43,277 bases of DNA from Rubrivivax sp. (GTDB taxonomy: Bacteria > Pseudomonadota > Gammaproteobacteria > Burkholderiales > Burkholderiaceae_C). The DNA lies in the NCBI GenBank assembly GCA_016790435.1, contig JAEUPE010000128.1, forward strand, positions 1 through 43,277, written 5' to 3'. The position numbers and the translations under genes are program-made. Each line of letters opens with the position of its first letter. Position 1 is the stretch's first letter. The notes beneath the pieces were generated by a model. It was not told the origin of the DNA and ran no database searches. It worked only from the letters and a program-made list of their open reading frames with translations. Shown here piece by piece: positions 1 to 8,205 of the stretch.

Positions 1-1
1 G

Positions 2-250
2 GTGATCGTGCGCGTCACGCTCGACATGGCCGGCATCATCCTCACCGCCGCCGGCCTCGGCTTCCTCGGCCTCGGCGCGCAGCCGCCGACGCCCGAGTGG
101 GGCGCCATGATCGCCGGCGGCCGCGCCTACGTGCTCGACCAGTGGTGGGTGGCCGCGGCGCCCGGCGCCGCGATCTTCATCGTGAGCCTTGCGTTCAACC
201 TGCTCGGTGACGGCCTGCGCGACGCGCTTGACCCGAAGGCACAGCGATGA
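2..250 (+). CDS. ABC transporter permease, C-terminal fragment (DppC/OppC type)
   Basis: This is the last 82 residues of an inner-membrane permease whose 5' end lies outside the window. Residues near 8-30 form a hydrophobic segment leading into a GLGAQPPTPEWGAM stretch, which is typical of the DppC/OppC branch of peptide and nickel importers just after the EAA coupling loop. A second membrane helix (AAPGAAIFIVSLAFNLLGDGLRD) and a short charged tail DALDPKAQR close the protein, as in the family. Its stop overlaps the ATG of the next ATPase gene, so the three genes form one operon. The substrate cannot be told from this fragment; the binding protein and first permease would lie upstream. Confidence 0.88.
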   Translation: MIVRVTLDMAGIILTAAGLGFLGLGAQPPTPEWGAMIAGGRAYVLDQWWVAAAPGAAIFIVSLAFNLLGDGLRDALDPKAQR

Positions 251-1164
251 GTGCGGCGGCGCCCGAGAACCCCGTTGCCGACGGCGTGACAGGCAGGGAC
301 GCCTCGTCCGCCAGCCCCGCGCCCTCTTCGCCCGTGCTCGTCGTCGACGACCTGCGCGTCGCCTACCCCAACCGCGACGGCGGCCTGGTTGAGGTGGTGC
401 GCGGCGTCAGCTTCACGCTCGGGCGAGAGCGCCTCGGCATCGTCGGCGAGTCGGGCTCGGGCAAGAGCCAGACCGGCCGCGCCATCCTCGGCCTCACGGC
501 GGAGCAGGGGCGCGTGAGCGCGAAGACGCTGCGCTTCCACGACATCGACCTGCTCACCTGCCCGCCGCGCCAGCGCCGCGAGCTGCGTGGCGGCCGCATC
601 GCCATGGTGCTGCAGGACCCGAAGTTCTCGCTCAACCCCGTGCTCACCATCGGCGCGCAGATCATGGAGACGCTGCGCACGCACGAGCGCGGCGTCTCGC
701 GGGCCGAAGCCCGCCGGCGCATGCTGGAGGCGCTGGCGGCCGTGCAGATCGACGACCCGGCGCGCGTGGCCCGGCTCTACCCGCACGAGGTCTCGGGCGG
801 CATGGGCCAGCGCGCGATGATCGCGATGATGCTGATCGCCGGCCCCGAGCTGCTCATCGCCGATGAGCCGACCTCGGCGCTGGACGTGACGGTGCAGCTC
901 GAGGTGCTGCGCATCCTCGACGAGCTCGTGCGCGAACGTGGCATGGGCCTCGTCTTCATCTCGCACGACCTGCGCCTCGTCGCCTCGTTCTGCGACCGCG
1001 TGCTCGTGATGTACGCCGGCCGCGTCGTTGAGGAGGTGCAGGCCGCGAAGCTGCACGAGGCCACCCACCCCTACACGCGCGGCCTGCTGAATTGCCTGCC
1101 GCGCCTGGGCGCGACGACGAAGCCGCTGCCGGTGCTCGACCGCAGGCCGGAGTGGGCGGCATGA
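247..1164 (+). CDS. ABC transporter ATP-binding protein (DppD/OppD-like)
   Basis: This is the first of two nucleotide-binding subunits that power the peptide-type importer at the cytoplasmic face of the membrane (305 aa). Walker A is GESGSGKS at residues 67-74, the Q-loop is Q123, the signature is VSGGMGQ near 182-188, Walker B is LLIADE near 202-207 and the switch histidine is H240. The C-terminal part carries the HPYTRGLL segment typical of DppD/OppD-type oligopeptide ATPases. The start overlaps the permease stop (ATGA), and the end overlaps the next ATPase in the same way. The first 28 residues are an Ala/Ser/Pro-rich extension not needed for the fold. The family is clear; the transported solute (di- or oligopeptide, possibly nickel or an opine) is not. 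Confidence 0.93.
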   Translation: MSAAAPENPVADGVTGRDASSASPAPSSPVLVVDDLRVAYPNRDGGLVEVVRGVSFTLGRERLGIVGESGSGKSQTGRAILGLTAEQGRVSAKTLRFHDIDLLTCPPRQRRELRGGRIAMVLQDPKFSLNPVLTIGAQIMETLRTHERGVSRAEARRRMLEALAAVQIDDPARVARLYPHEVSGGMGQRAMIAMMLIAGPELLIADEPTSALDVTVQLEVLRILDELVRERGMGLVFISHDLRLVASFCDRVLVMYAGRVVEEVQAAKLHEATHPYTRGLLNCLPRLGATTKPLPVLDRRPEWAA

Positions 1165-1991
1165 GCCCGCCCGGCCACCCGAAGGGCGACGACCGAAGTG
1201 CGCAGCACGAAGGTGCCCCGGTGACCGCCGTGCGCGACGAGACCCAGGCCCAGGTCGGCCTCGAGGTGCGCGGCCTGCGCGTCGTCTACGACGGCTTCGT
1301 CGCCGCCGACGACGTGAGCTTTGACGTGCGGCCGGGCGAGAGCTTCGGCATCGTCGGCGAGTCGGGCTCGGGCAAGAGCACTGTGCTGCGTGCGCTGTGC
1401 AGCCTGGCACCGCGCACGGCGGGCGAGGTGCGGCTGGTCGGCAGCGCCGCCACACCCGGCAGCAAGGCCTGGCGGCGCCAGGTGCAGATGGTGTTCCAGG
1501 ACCCGTACGGCTCGCTGCATCCGCGGCAGACGGTGGACCGCATCCTCGCCGAGCCGCTGGCCATCCACGGCGTCGCCGATGCCGAGGCGCGCATCGAGAG
1601 GGCGCTCGCGGACGTCGGGCTCGCCGACGGCTACCGCTTCCGCTACCCGCACCAGCTCTCCGGCGGCCAGCGCCAGCGCGTGGCCGTGGCGCGTGCGCTC
1701 ATCCTCGAGCCGCCGGTGCTGCTGCTCGACGAGCCCACCTCGGCGCTCGACGCCTCGGTGCAGGCCGAGGTGCTGAACCTGCTCGACGCGCTGCGCGTGC
1801 GGCGCGGGCTCACCTACGTGATGGTGAGCCACGACCTCGCGGTGGTGACGCACCTGTGCTCGCGCCTGATGGTGATGCGGGCCGGGCGGGTCGTGGAGCA
1901 GGTGGCGAGCAGCGACCTCGCGGCGCACCGCGTGCAGGCGGATTACACGCGGGCGTTGATGGAGGCATCGCTTGGGTTCCGGCGTCCGTAG
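1161..1991 (+). CDS. ABC transporter ATP-binding protein (DppF/OppF-like)
   Basis: This is the second nucleotide-binding subunit of the importer (276 aa). Walker A is GESGSGKST at 67-75, the Q-loop is Q113, the signature is LSGGQRQR at 166-173, Walker B is VLLLDEPTSALD around 186-197 and the switch histidine is H224. I chose the ATG at 1161 because it overlaps the previous stop (ATGA); the frame is open further upstream, but only inside the previous gene. The first 30 residues are weakly conserved in character, so the GTG at 1221 is a possible later start. It pairs with the preceding ATPase as a heterodimer, as in Dpp/Opp systems. No further transporter gene follows, so this ends the operon. 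Confidence 0.93.
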   Translation: MSPPGHPKGDDRSAQHEGAPVTAVRDETQAQVGLEVRGLRVVYDGFVAADDVSFDVRPGESFGIVGESGSGKSTVLRALCSLAPRTAGEVRLVGSAATPGSKAWRRQVQMVFQDPYGSLHPRQTVDRILAEPLAIHGVADAEARIERALADVGLADGYRFRYPHQLSGGQRQRVAVARALILEPPVLLLDEPTSALDASVQAEVLNLLDALRVRRGLTYVMVSHDLAVVTHLCSRLMVMRAGRVVEQVASSDLAAHRVQADYTRALMEASLGFRRP

Positions 1992-2156
1992 ACCGTGAAA
2001 CGCCGCCACGGCGGCGGCGGCCTACTCCGATCGCCACCGGTCAGGCCTGTCGCTGGCTGGTCACGGCCTGCCGACCGCCGCCCGGTTCGCTTCAGACGCG
2101 GATTTCGGTCGGGACTCGTCCGCGACGTTTATCATCATTCGAGAGGAGTGAAGGCA

Positions 2157-3110
2157 ATGAGGACTCCACGACAGGTTCGTGAGGCGGATGACAGGGACCG
2201 TCGCGGCGTCGGAGCCCCCGCGGCGGAGTCGACCAGCAAGTCCGGTACGACGACCACCATGCTGGGAAGCCCCCGCATTGCGATGCAGCGGCGCAGGATC
2301 GTTGCAGCGTTCGGCATGACCTCTGCCGCGCAACGTGAAGTCGACACAAGTTCCAGCCCCGCGCTGCCCGCCTACGGTGCCGACGAGACGCCCGCCTGGC
2401 AAGAGAACCGGGTCGTTCCGCAATGGGCACGGGAGGAGTACGTCGCCGAAGCCGCATTGACGCTGATCGCCAGCGTGTCGGAGGGCAAGATTGGCAGTGT
2501 CTACTTCCCCGAAGGTCGCATCCGCACGACCCATCGAGGCGGGCCCCTGGAGTCGTCGCACAAAGGCAGCAGCACACTTCAGTTCAACGTCGACAACACG
2601 GCAGCGACACAGGAGTTCGAGGCTCAGAATCCTGGCATCTGGCATGAGGTCGAGGAAGAAGTGGCCATGAGGTGGGGGGCGATACCGCCCAAGGAGTTCA
2701 AGTCGCGGTGTTCGCAGACGTACGCCAGACGGCGCAATCGCTGGCTGGCTGATCGCTTGGCGGCAGCCACGATGAAGTCGCTGCCGTCTTGGGCTGTGGC
2801 CGTCACGTCACCGGCAACCGCCGTCGATCTGGCATCGGAGACACCTCGAGAGGGCGCTGCCCTCTTCGAGATCTTTGTCAGTGTTAGCGGGCAGGTGGAG
2901 GGTTGGCACCCCTCGCGCGGTGTCGCCGCCAGGTTCGCCACCGACAAGCAGGTCGTCTCGGTACTGAAGGCCGCGCTCGCCCAGCTCGAAGTCGACAAGA
3001 TTACCGATCCCGCCGAACGGAATGTGGCCTTCTACAATTTCATCAAGAGCCGCCTGCCCGTGTTCGTTTCCAACATCCGCGCGCCAGAGCAGATCGCCCG
3101 CCGGTTCTGA
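2157..3110 (+). CDS. Hypothetical protein, no family recognised
   Basis: I do not recognise this 317-aa protein. The ATG at 2157 is chosen because it follows a good ribosome binding site (GAGAGGAG, 2141-2148); the frame is open upstream to 1995, but without such a site. The first 60 residues are rich in Arg, Ser and Thr and look disordered. A more ordered body begins near residue 75 (PAWQENRVVPQWAREEYV) and contains short segments such as GKIGSVYFPEGRI and a final alpha-helical part ending in FYNFIKSRLPVFVSNIRAP. There is no signal peptide, membrane helix, Cys pair or nucleotide-binding motif. Base composition is visibly less GC-biased than in the flanking genes, which may mean recent acquisition. 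It stands alone between the ABC operon and a convergent TonB receptor, so context gives no function. Confidence 0.72.
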   Translation: MRTPRQVREADDRDRRGVGAPAAESTSKSGTTTTMLGSPRIAMQRRRIVAAFGMTSAAQREVDTSSSPALPAYGADETPAWQENRVVPQWAREEYVAEAALTLIASVSEGKIGSVYFPEGRIRTTHRGGPLESSHKGSSTLQFNVDNTAATQEFEAQNPGIWHEVEEEVAMRWGAIPPKEFKSRCSQTYARRRNRWLADRLAAATMKSLPSWAVAVTSPATAVDLASETPREGAALFEIFVSVSGQVEGWHPSRGVAARFATDKQVVSVLKAALAQLEVDKITDPAERNVAFYNFIKSRLPVFVSNIRAPEQIARRF

Positions 3111-3141
3111 GGGCGCCCAGTCCAGTCGCGAGGGACTGCAC

Positions 3142-3158
3142 CCGCTCTTCGGGAGCGG
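3142..3158. terminator. Hairpin between convergent genes
   Basis: A 6-bp GC stem (CCGCTC/GAGCGG) with a TTCGG loop lies between the orphan gene and the convergent TonB receptor. A smaller AGTCC/GGACT stem lies just upstream. There is no T-run on either side, so it would be at best a weak or Rho-assisted end for both transcripts. Confidence 0.3.
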
Positions 3159-3206
3159 CTCGCCCAAGCCGTCGGACCCGAAGCGGCCATGCCCGCGCAG
3201 GAATCA

Positions 3207-5345
3207 TCAGAACCGCATCCGCACCGTCACCCGCGCCGCCCGCGGCTCCGCCGGATGCACGTGCCGGTCGGCCACCGGCGCCGCCTCGCCGGGCAATTGC
3301 GACTCGTAGAAGTACTGGATGTCGTTGACGTTGCGGTCGAGCAGGTTGAAGACGTCCAGCGACAGGTCGACGGCGCTCGTCACCTTGTAGCCCAGGCGCA
3401 GGTTCAGCGTGGTGGACGAGAAGGAGCGCACGCTGATGTCCTCCACCAGCGCGCCCGGCCCCAGGTAGCGCAGCTGCAGGCTGGCCGACCACGGCCCGAG
3501 CTCGCGCACGGTGGCCGCCAGCGAAGCGACACGGTCGATCGAGTTCGGGATACGGTCGCCGTTGCGAAAGCGCGCGTGCGTCCATGCGAGGTCGGCGTCG
3601 AACAGCAGCCACGGCAGCGGGACGTAGCGGTTGTTCCACTCCACGCCACGCCGCGTGCTGGCACCGCTGGCCTCGGTGGCGCCGGCGTCGCCGATGTAGA
3701 CGAGCTCGGAGTCGAAGTCGAGCTTCCACAGCGCGATGGAGCTCTGCAGGCCGCGGATCGCCTCGGTGCGTGCACCGACCTCCACGCCGCGCGAGGCCAC
3801 GAGCGGCGGCACCTTGTCGACTGGGTCGCCCGTGCGCGGGTCCACGCTGGCCGTCGTGCCGCGCGCGTCGTTGCTGTGCAGGCCGCGGCCGGCGTTGAAG
3901 AAGAACTCGGTCTTCTCGGACGGGCCAAACGGGCCGAACACGAGGCTCAGCTTGGGCGAGACCTGCGTACCGCTGGCGCGGCCGCCGTTGGCGGGCAGCG
4001 AGAGCGCATCGACCGTGCTGCGCACATGGTCGGCCCGCAGGCCGAGGATGGCGCGCAGTCGTGGGCCGAGCTCGACGCCGGTCTGGCCGTGGATGCCCGC
4101 CAGCGTCTCGCGCACGTCGTCCTCGCGCACCGTGGTCGTGATGACCCGAGCGACGCTGTCGTGCAGGCCGACCCGGATGCGGTCGTGGCGCAGGCTGGCA
4201 CCGAACTCGCTGCGCGCCTCGAGGCCACCGAGCTTGTGCGAGAGCGCGTGAAGGGCGTCGAGGCCGTACACGGAGCGCTTGTCGGTCTGCTTGAACTGGT
4301 CGCCGTCGACCGGGCGCTCGAGCGCGTAGGTGAAGTTGGAGTTGAGGTCGAGCCGGTAGCGGATGGCGTAGGCGGAGAGCTTGCTGCGGCCCGCCAGGCC
4401 CGAGGCGCCGAACACGCCGTCGCCACGCCACTCCGCCGAGGCGCTGGCGCGCGAGGTGTCGCCGCCGGTGGTCGGGTCGAGCGAATCGAAGCGGCCGAAA
4501 GGCCGGCCGTTCACCGCGCCGGCGTCGATGGCGCGCTGCGGCACCTGGTCGGTGGCCGTCCACTTCGCGCGGTAGCCCATGAGGCTTGCGCTCCAGCCAT
4601 TGGCCGCTGTGCCGCCGGAGAGCGTGACGATGCCGTTGGCCTTGCGCAGGCGCTCGGGCACCGTCCACGGGCCGTCGTTGCCCATGGCCTCGGCGGCGCC
4701 CAGCAGCGTGAGGCCGGGCGCGATCTCGAACGACGTGCCGGCGACGCCGCGGCGGTAGCCGCCTTCGCCGAGCGTCACCTCGCCGAAGGGGGCGTCGAAG
4801 CGGCGCAGGTAGACGATGTCGGCCGAGCCGGCGGAAGAGAAGTCGCCGTTGCCCGCGAAGTACGGCCCCTTGCGGTACTCGATGCGCTGCACGAGCTCGG
4901 GCAGCAGGAAGTTGAGGTCGGTGTAGCCCTGGCCGTGGCCGTGCGTGGGCATGTTCACCGGCATGCCGTTGATGCGCGTGGCGAAGTCGGTGCCATGGTC
5001 GAGGTTGAAGCCGCGCAGGAAGTACTGGTTGGCCTTGCCGTCGCCCGAGTGCTGCGTGACGATGAGGCCGGGCACGAACTCGAGCACCTCGCCCGGGCGC
5101 AGCGCCGGGCGGCTGGCGAGCAGCGCACGCTCGATCACGCCTTGCGAAGCGGCATCGCTGGTGCCGACGGCGTTGTCGTAGTGGCCGGTGATGGTGACGC
5201 TGGCCGCCGCCGCGGGCGCCGGGCCGGCGCCTGCTGAGGATGCAGGGGTCGGTGGCGCCGAGCCGGTCTGGGCCGCGGCGTGGCCACAGGCGAGCAAGGC
5301 CGCCCAGGCCGTGGCGCGCACGCCCTTCGAGAAGATGGGGAACAT
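3207..5345 (-). CDS. TonB-dependent outer membrane receptor
   Basis: This is an outer-membrane beta-barrel that imports a scarce ligand using energy from TonB (712 aa). Residues 1-26 form a signal peptide ending in HAAAQ. An Ala/Pro-rich stretch then leads to a TonB-box-like SVTITG near residue 49. The plug domain follows (GEVLEFVPGLIVTQHSGDGK, then YFLRGFNLDHGTDFATRING), and a long barrel ends in the terminal Phe expected for BAM-assisted insertion (VRMRF). The ATG at 5345 is chosen because it precedes the signal peptide and has GGAG about 10 nt upstream; an upstream in-frame start at 5384 would fall inside a strong hairpin. The gene sits behind a His-rich membrane protein on the same strand, which hints at a metal or metal complex as ligand. 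The ligand itself is not readable from the sequence. Confidence 0.92.
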   Translation of the reverse strand: MFPIFSKGVRATAWAALLACGHAAAQTGSAPPTPASSAGAGPAPAAAASVTITGHYDNAVGTSDAASQGVIERALLASRPALRPGEVLEFVPGLIVTQHSGDGKANQYFLRGFNLDHGTDFATRINGMPVNMPTHGHGQGYTDLNFLLPELVQRIEYRKGPYFAGNGDFSSAGSADIVYLRRFDAPFGEVTLGEGGYRRGVAGTSFEIAPGLTLLGAAEAMGNDGPWTVPERLRKANGIVTLSGGTAANGWSASLMGYRAKWTATDQVPQRAIDAGAVNGRPFGRFDSLDPTTGGDTSRASASAEWRGDGVFGASGLAGRSKLSAYAIRYRLDLNSNFTYALERPVDGDQFKQTDKRSVYGLDALHALSHKLGGLEARSEFGASLRHDRIRVGLHDSVARVITTTVREDDVRETLAGIHGQTGVELGPRLRAILGLRADHVRSTVDALSLPANGGRASGTQVSPKLSLVFGPFGPSEKTEFFFNAGRGLHSNDARGTTASVDPRTGDPVDKVPPLVASRGVEVGARTEAIRGLQSSIALWKLDFDSELVYIGDAGATEASGASTRRGVEWNNRYVPLPWLLFDADLAWTHARFRNGDRIPNSIDRVASLAATVRELGPWSASLQLRYLGPGALVEDISVRSFSSTTLNLRLGYKVTSAVDLSLDVFNLLDRNVNDIQYFYESQLPGEAAPVADRHVHPAEPRAARVTVRMRF

Positions 5346-5376
5346 GGAGAGAGCTCCGTCGCAATCGATGACGATC

Positions 5377-5420
5377 CGCGGCACCCGCGAGGGGGTGCCG
5401 CGCCTCCCGGCTTGGCCGGG
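5377..5420 (-). other. Two consecutive hairpins in the leader of the TonB receptor gene
   Basis: A 10-bp perfect stem (5377-5386 with 5393-5402, loop of 6) is followed at once by a 6-bp stem CCCGGC/GCCGGG (5406-5411 with 5415-5420, loop TTG). Both lie between the His-rich gene and the receptor start. They could reduce read-through or act as an attenuator. No cobalamin-riboswitch box was found. Confidence 0.5.
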
Positions 5421-5433
5421 CTTCGGACGGGCT

Positions 5434-5928
5434 TCAGCCGCGTGGCGGGCGGCGCGGCGGTGGTGGCTGGTTCTCGGCCAGCGCCCAGGCCACCGACACT
5501 GCAGGCTCGCCGCGGGCAGCCCTGGCGGCCCACCCGTAGCTCACCGCCAGCGCAGCCAAGGCTGCCAGCAGCACACAGGCCGCGGCGTCGAGGCCGGCCT
5601 CCGCGCCGGCCGGCACCGCCACCTCGTCGGCCGCGTGGTGGTGGGCTTCCCCGAGCGCGTGCGACAGCGCATGCGCCGTCGCGTGCGGCGCTTCCTTTGA
5701 TGCGTGCTTCGGTGCCTGCTTCGACGCGGCGTGCGACGCCAAGTCCGCGGCCACGGAGCCCACCGCCGACATCGCGGCGCCCGACAGGTGCCGGTGGGCC
5801 GGCCCTCGGACCAGCGTCTGCAACGCGGCCAGCCCCTGCACGAGCAGGATCACCGCCAGCCAACACGCCAGCACCCGTGCCAGGTCGGCAGCGGGCGCGT
5901 CGTGTCGACGAAGGGCGGCGAGCAGCAT
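5434..5928 (-). CDS. Small histidine-rich membrane protein, possible metal-handling partner of the TonB receptor
   Basis: This 164-aa protein has two predicted membrane helices (about residues 17-40 and 113-133). Between them is a loop very rich in His, Ala and Lys (HRHLS, then SHAASKQAPKHASKEAPHAT and GEAHHHAADE). His clusters of this kind are common in proteins that bind or sense Zn, Ni, Co or Cu; that is inference here. The C-terminus is Pro-rich. It is the first gene of a two-gene minus-strand unit with the TonB receptor, about 90 bp apart. A TAACAT hexamer lies 6 nt before the ATG and there is no clear Shine-Dalgarno, so the transcript may be leaderless. I cannot assign it to a named family. 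Confidence 0.72.
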   Translation of the reverse strand: MLLAALRRHDAPAADLARVLACWLAVILLVQGLAALQTLVRGPAHRHLSGAAMSAVGSVAADLASHAASKQAPKHASKEAPHATAHALSHALGEAHHHAADEVAVPAGAEAGLDAAACVLLAALAALAVSYGWAARAARGEPAVSVAWALAENQPPPPRRPPRG

Positions 5929-6126
5929 GACCCCATGTTACGCGGCCGGTCCGGGCGCGGATGCGCCCGACGCGCCGGCAGGCCGGCCGCCCCCGGGGAA
6001 ACGACGAGCCCGTTCGCGCCTGGCGCCCCACATGCTGGCGCACCGTCATGCCGGCCCGCCGCACCCTGCACACCGGAGACAAGGCGGACGGCCAGCGCCG
6101 GCCCGAACAACCCAGGAGACACGTTG

Positions 6127-7146
6127 ATGAGACACATGTGCACTGCCGCTGCCCGCGCGCTGGCACGGCCCCTCGCCGCCCTCGGCAGCATTGCAGCCGT
6201 CCGTGCCGTGGCCGCCCTCGCCGCGTTGGGTGCGCTGGCCCCCTCCCCCGCATTCGCCTTCCCGGACAAGCCGATCCGGCTCGTCGTCGCCTTCGCGCCG
6301 GCCAGCAGCACCGACATCGTGGCCCGCCTCATTGCCGAGCAGATGAGCGCGAGCCTCGGCCAGAGCGTCGTCGTCGAGAACAAGCCCGGCGCCGGCGGCA
6401 ACATCGCCACGCAGCAGGTGATGAACTCGCCGGCCGACGGCCACACGCTGCTGATCCACAGCGTCGCGGTTTCGGTGAACCCGAGCCTGTTCGCCAACGC
6501 CGGCTACGACACGATGCGCGACCTGGCGCCGGTGGCCATGGCCGCGGTGACGCCCAACCTGATCTACGTGCACCCCGACATGAAGGCCACCAACCTCGCC
6601 GAGCTGCTGGCGCTGGGCAAGGCCGGCAAGCTCTCCTACGCCTCGTCGGGCAACGGCACCACCACGCACCTCGGCGCGGAGTGGCTGTTCCGCGCCATCT
6701 CCAAGCTCGACATCACGCACGTGCCCTTCCAGCCCGCGGCGGCCACCAACGCCGTGGTGAGCGGGCAGGTGCCGATCGCCAGCACCAGCATGCCGCCCGC
6801 GGTGCCCTTCGCCAAGAGCGGCAAGGTGCGGCCGATCGCGGTGATGTCGCTCAAGCGCAGCCCGGCGCTGCCCGACGTGCCCACGGTGGCCGAGCTCGGC
6901 TACAAGGACTTCGAGGCCAACACGTGGTTCGCGATCTTCGCGCCGGCGCGCACGCCCGCCGCCGTGCTCGACCAGCTCAACGCCGAGGTCAACAAGGCGC
7001 TGGGCGCCAGGGCCGTGCAGGACAAGTTCGAGCAGCTCTCGCTGGAGGCGCAGCGGCTGGACCGCGCCGCCACGCGCAGCTACATCGAGGCCGAGGTGGC
7101 CAAGTGGGGCAAGCTCGTGCGCGACATCGGCGTGAAGGTGGAGTGA
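6127..7146 (+). CDS. Bug-family tripartite tricarboxylate transporter substrate-binding protein
   Basis: This is a periplasmic solute receptor of the Bug/TctC family (339 aa), which captures carboxylates or similar small acids for TctAB-type carriers. A signal peptide of about 44 residues ends in SPAFA, followed by the hallmark FPDKPIRLVVAFAPAS. Other family signatures are VVVENKPGAGGNIA, SYASSGNGTTTHLGAE and the C-terminal TPAAVLDQLNAEVNKAL. The ATG at 6127 follows AGGAGA with a gap of about 8 nt. No TctA or TctB membrane subunit is nearby, so it is an orphan receptor, as most Bug proteins are in Burkholderiales. It is divergent from the His-rich/TonB pair. The ligand is unknown. Confidence 0.94.
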   Translation: MRHMCTAAARALARPLAALGSIAAVRAVAALAALGALAPSPAFAFPDKPIRLVVAFAPASSTDIVARLIAEQMSASLGQSVVVENKPGAGGNIATQQVMNSPADGHTLLIHSVAVSVNPSLFANAGYDTMRDLAPVAMAAVTPNLIYVHPDMKATNLAELLALGKAGKLSYASSGNGTTTHLGAEWLFRAISKLDITHVPFQPAAATNAVVSGQVPIASTSMPPAVPFAKSGKVRPIAVMSLKRSPALPDVPTVAELGYKDFEANTWFAIFAPARTPAAVLDQLNAEVNKALGARAVQDKFEQLSLEAQRLDRAATRSYIEAEVAKWGKLVRDIGVKVE

Positions 7147-7209
7147 CCGCCTGAGGCGCCTGCCCCCTCGAACAAGCCCCCGGACGCCCACGGCTCGCCG
7201 GCCTGTGGC

Positions 7210-7222
7210 TAGCATCCGGCCC
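7210..7222 (+). promoter_or_regulatory. -10-like hexamer directly before a start codon
   Basis: TAGCAT (7210-7215) is followed by seven bases (CCGGCCC) and then the ATG at 7223. A transcript from this hexamer would start at or one base before the ATG. No Shine-Dalgarno and no clear -35 box are visible. It closely resembles the arrangement before the AdaA-AlkA gene. Confidence 0.4.
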
Positions 7223-8134
7223 ATGGCCCTCCCGCTCGCCCCGCTGCTTCGGCGCCGCCCCGGCGTCTCCCGGGCGGCGCTTGCCACGCTGTTGGCGGCG
7301 CTGCCGGCGCTCGTCATGCTGCCCGGCTGTGCGCTGCTCGACACCAAGCAGCGCGAGTGGGTCTTCCAGCCGAGCGACCGCACGTGGGGTGCGGGCCTCG
7401 CTGCGGCCGAGGGCATGCAGGACGTGTGGATCGACTTCGACTCGCGCATCACCGGCGACCGCGCCCGGCTGCACGCCCTTTGGCTGCCGCAGCCGCGCGC
7501 CGATGCACCGACGCTGCTCTACCTGCACGGCGCGCGCTGGGACGTGCGCGGCAGCGCGCCGCGCATGCGCCGGCTGCACGAACTGGGCTTCGCGGTGCTG
7601 GGGGTCGACTACCGCGGCTTCGGCCGCAGCGAAGGCGGTGAGCTGCCGAGCGAGGACATGGCCTACGAGGACGCGCGGGCGGCCTGGGACTGGCTCAAGC
7701 GCGAGGGCAGCCCGCAGGCGCGCCGCTTCGTCTTCGGGCACTCGCTCGGTGGCGCCATCGCCGTGGACCTCGCAACTCAGGTGGACGATCTCTCCGGTCT
7801 CATCGTCGAAGGTTCGTTCACGTCGCTGCGCGACCTGCTGGCCACCTTCAAGTGGGGCTGGTTGCCCGTGGGGCCGCTGCTGACGCAGCGCTTCGAGGCC
7901 GCCGACCGCATGGCGCGCGTGCGCGCACCGGTGCTCGTCGTGCATGGCAGCGAGGACCGCCTCGTGCCGCCGGAGATCGGCCGGGCGCTCTACGAACGCG
8001 CGCCCGAGCCCAAGCGCTTCCTGCTCGTGCAGGGCGGCTCGCACCACAGCACCAACTGGGTGGGGTTGGAGCAATACCGCGTGGCCGTGCGCGAACTGTT
8101 CGGCGTCGACGGCGGCAGCCGCGCGGGAGAGTAG
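7223..8134 (+). CDS. Alpha/beta hydrolase, probable lipoprotein
   Basis: This is a serine hydrolase of the alpha/beta fold (303 aa). The N-terminus is a signal peptide with a possible lipobox LPGC (C36), suggesting membrane anchoring; Pro at -2 makes it a weak match. The core shows LLYLHGARWD (oxyanion region), GVDYRGFGRSEG, the nucleophile elbow GHSLGG with S174, an acidic residue in HGSEDRLV (D245) and a histidine in GSHHSTN (H274 or H275). The closest general type is the BEM46/YfhR-like group of proteins with a DUF-type alpha/beta hydrolase domain. I chose the ATG at 7223 over the GTG at 7205. The substrate is unknown. Its neighbour downstream is convergent, so it is probably transcribed alone. 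Confidence 0.87.
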   Translation: MALPLAPLLRRRPGVSRAALATLLAALPALVMLPGCALLDTKQREWVFQPSDRTWGAGLAAAEGMQDVWIDFDSRITGDRARLHALWLPQPRADAPTLLYLHGARWDVRGSAPRMRRLHELGFAVLGVDYRGFGRSEGGELPSEDMAYEDARAAWDWLKREGSPQARRFVFGHSLGGAIAVDLATQVDDLSGLIVEGSFTSLRDLLATFKWGWLPVGPLLTQRFEAADRMARVRAPVLVVHGSEDRLVPPEIGRALYERAPEPKRFLLVQGGSHHSTNWVGLEQYRVAVRELFGVDGGSRAGE

Positions 8135-8146
8135 CTCGAGCGCTGT

Positions 8147-8195
8147 CCCGGCGCGTCGGGTAGAGCACTCTGCCCGCGACGAGGGCAGCGCCGGG
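8147..8195. terminator. Nested inverted repeats between convergent genes
   Basis: An outer 8-bp pair CCCGGCGC/GCGCCGGG (8147-8154 and 8188-8195) encloses an inner CTGCCC/GGGCAG stem (8170-8175 and 8183-8188). They lie between the hydrolase and the DsbA-like gene, which point towards each other. A bidirectional terminator is likely, though there is no T-tract. Confidence 0.35.
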
Positions 8196-8205
8196 CCTGT
8201 CGGCC

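Noticed and set aside
3189-5237. Open frame antisense to the TonB receptor gene
   Set aside because: There is no ribosome binding site or domain, and the translation is compositionally biased; the receptor on the other strand is clear.
5346-5433. Cobalamin riboswitch before the TonB receptor
   Set aside because: The region has two strong hairpins but no B12 box (GCCACTG) or related core, and is too short.
7205-7222. GTG at 7205 as start of the alpha/beta hydrolase
   Set aside because: The ATG at 7223 directly follows a -10-like box and gives a normal signal peptide; the extra six residues add nothing.
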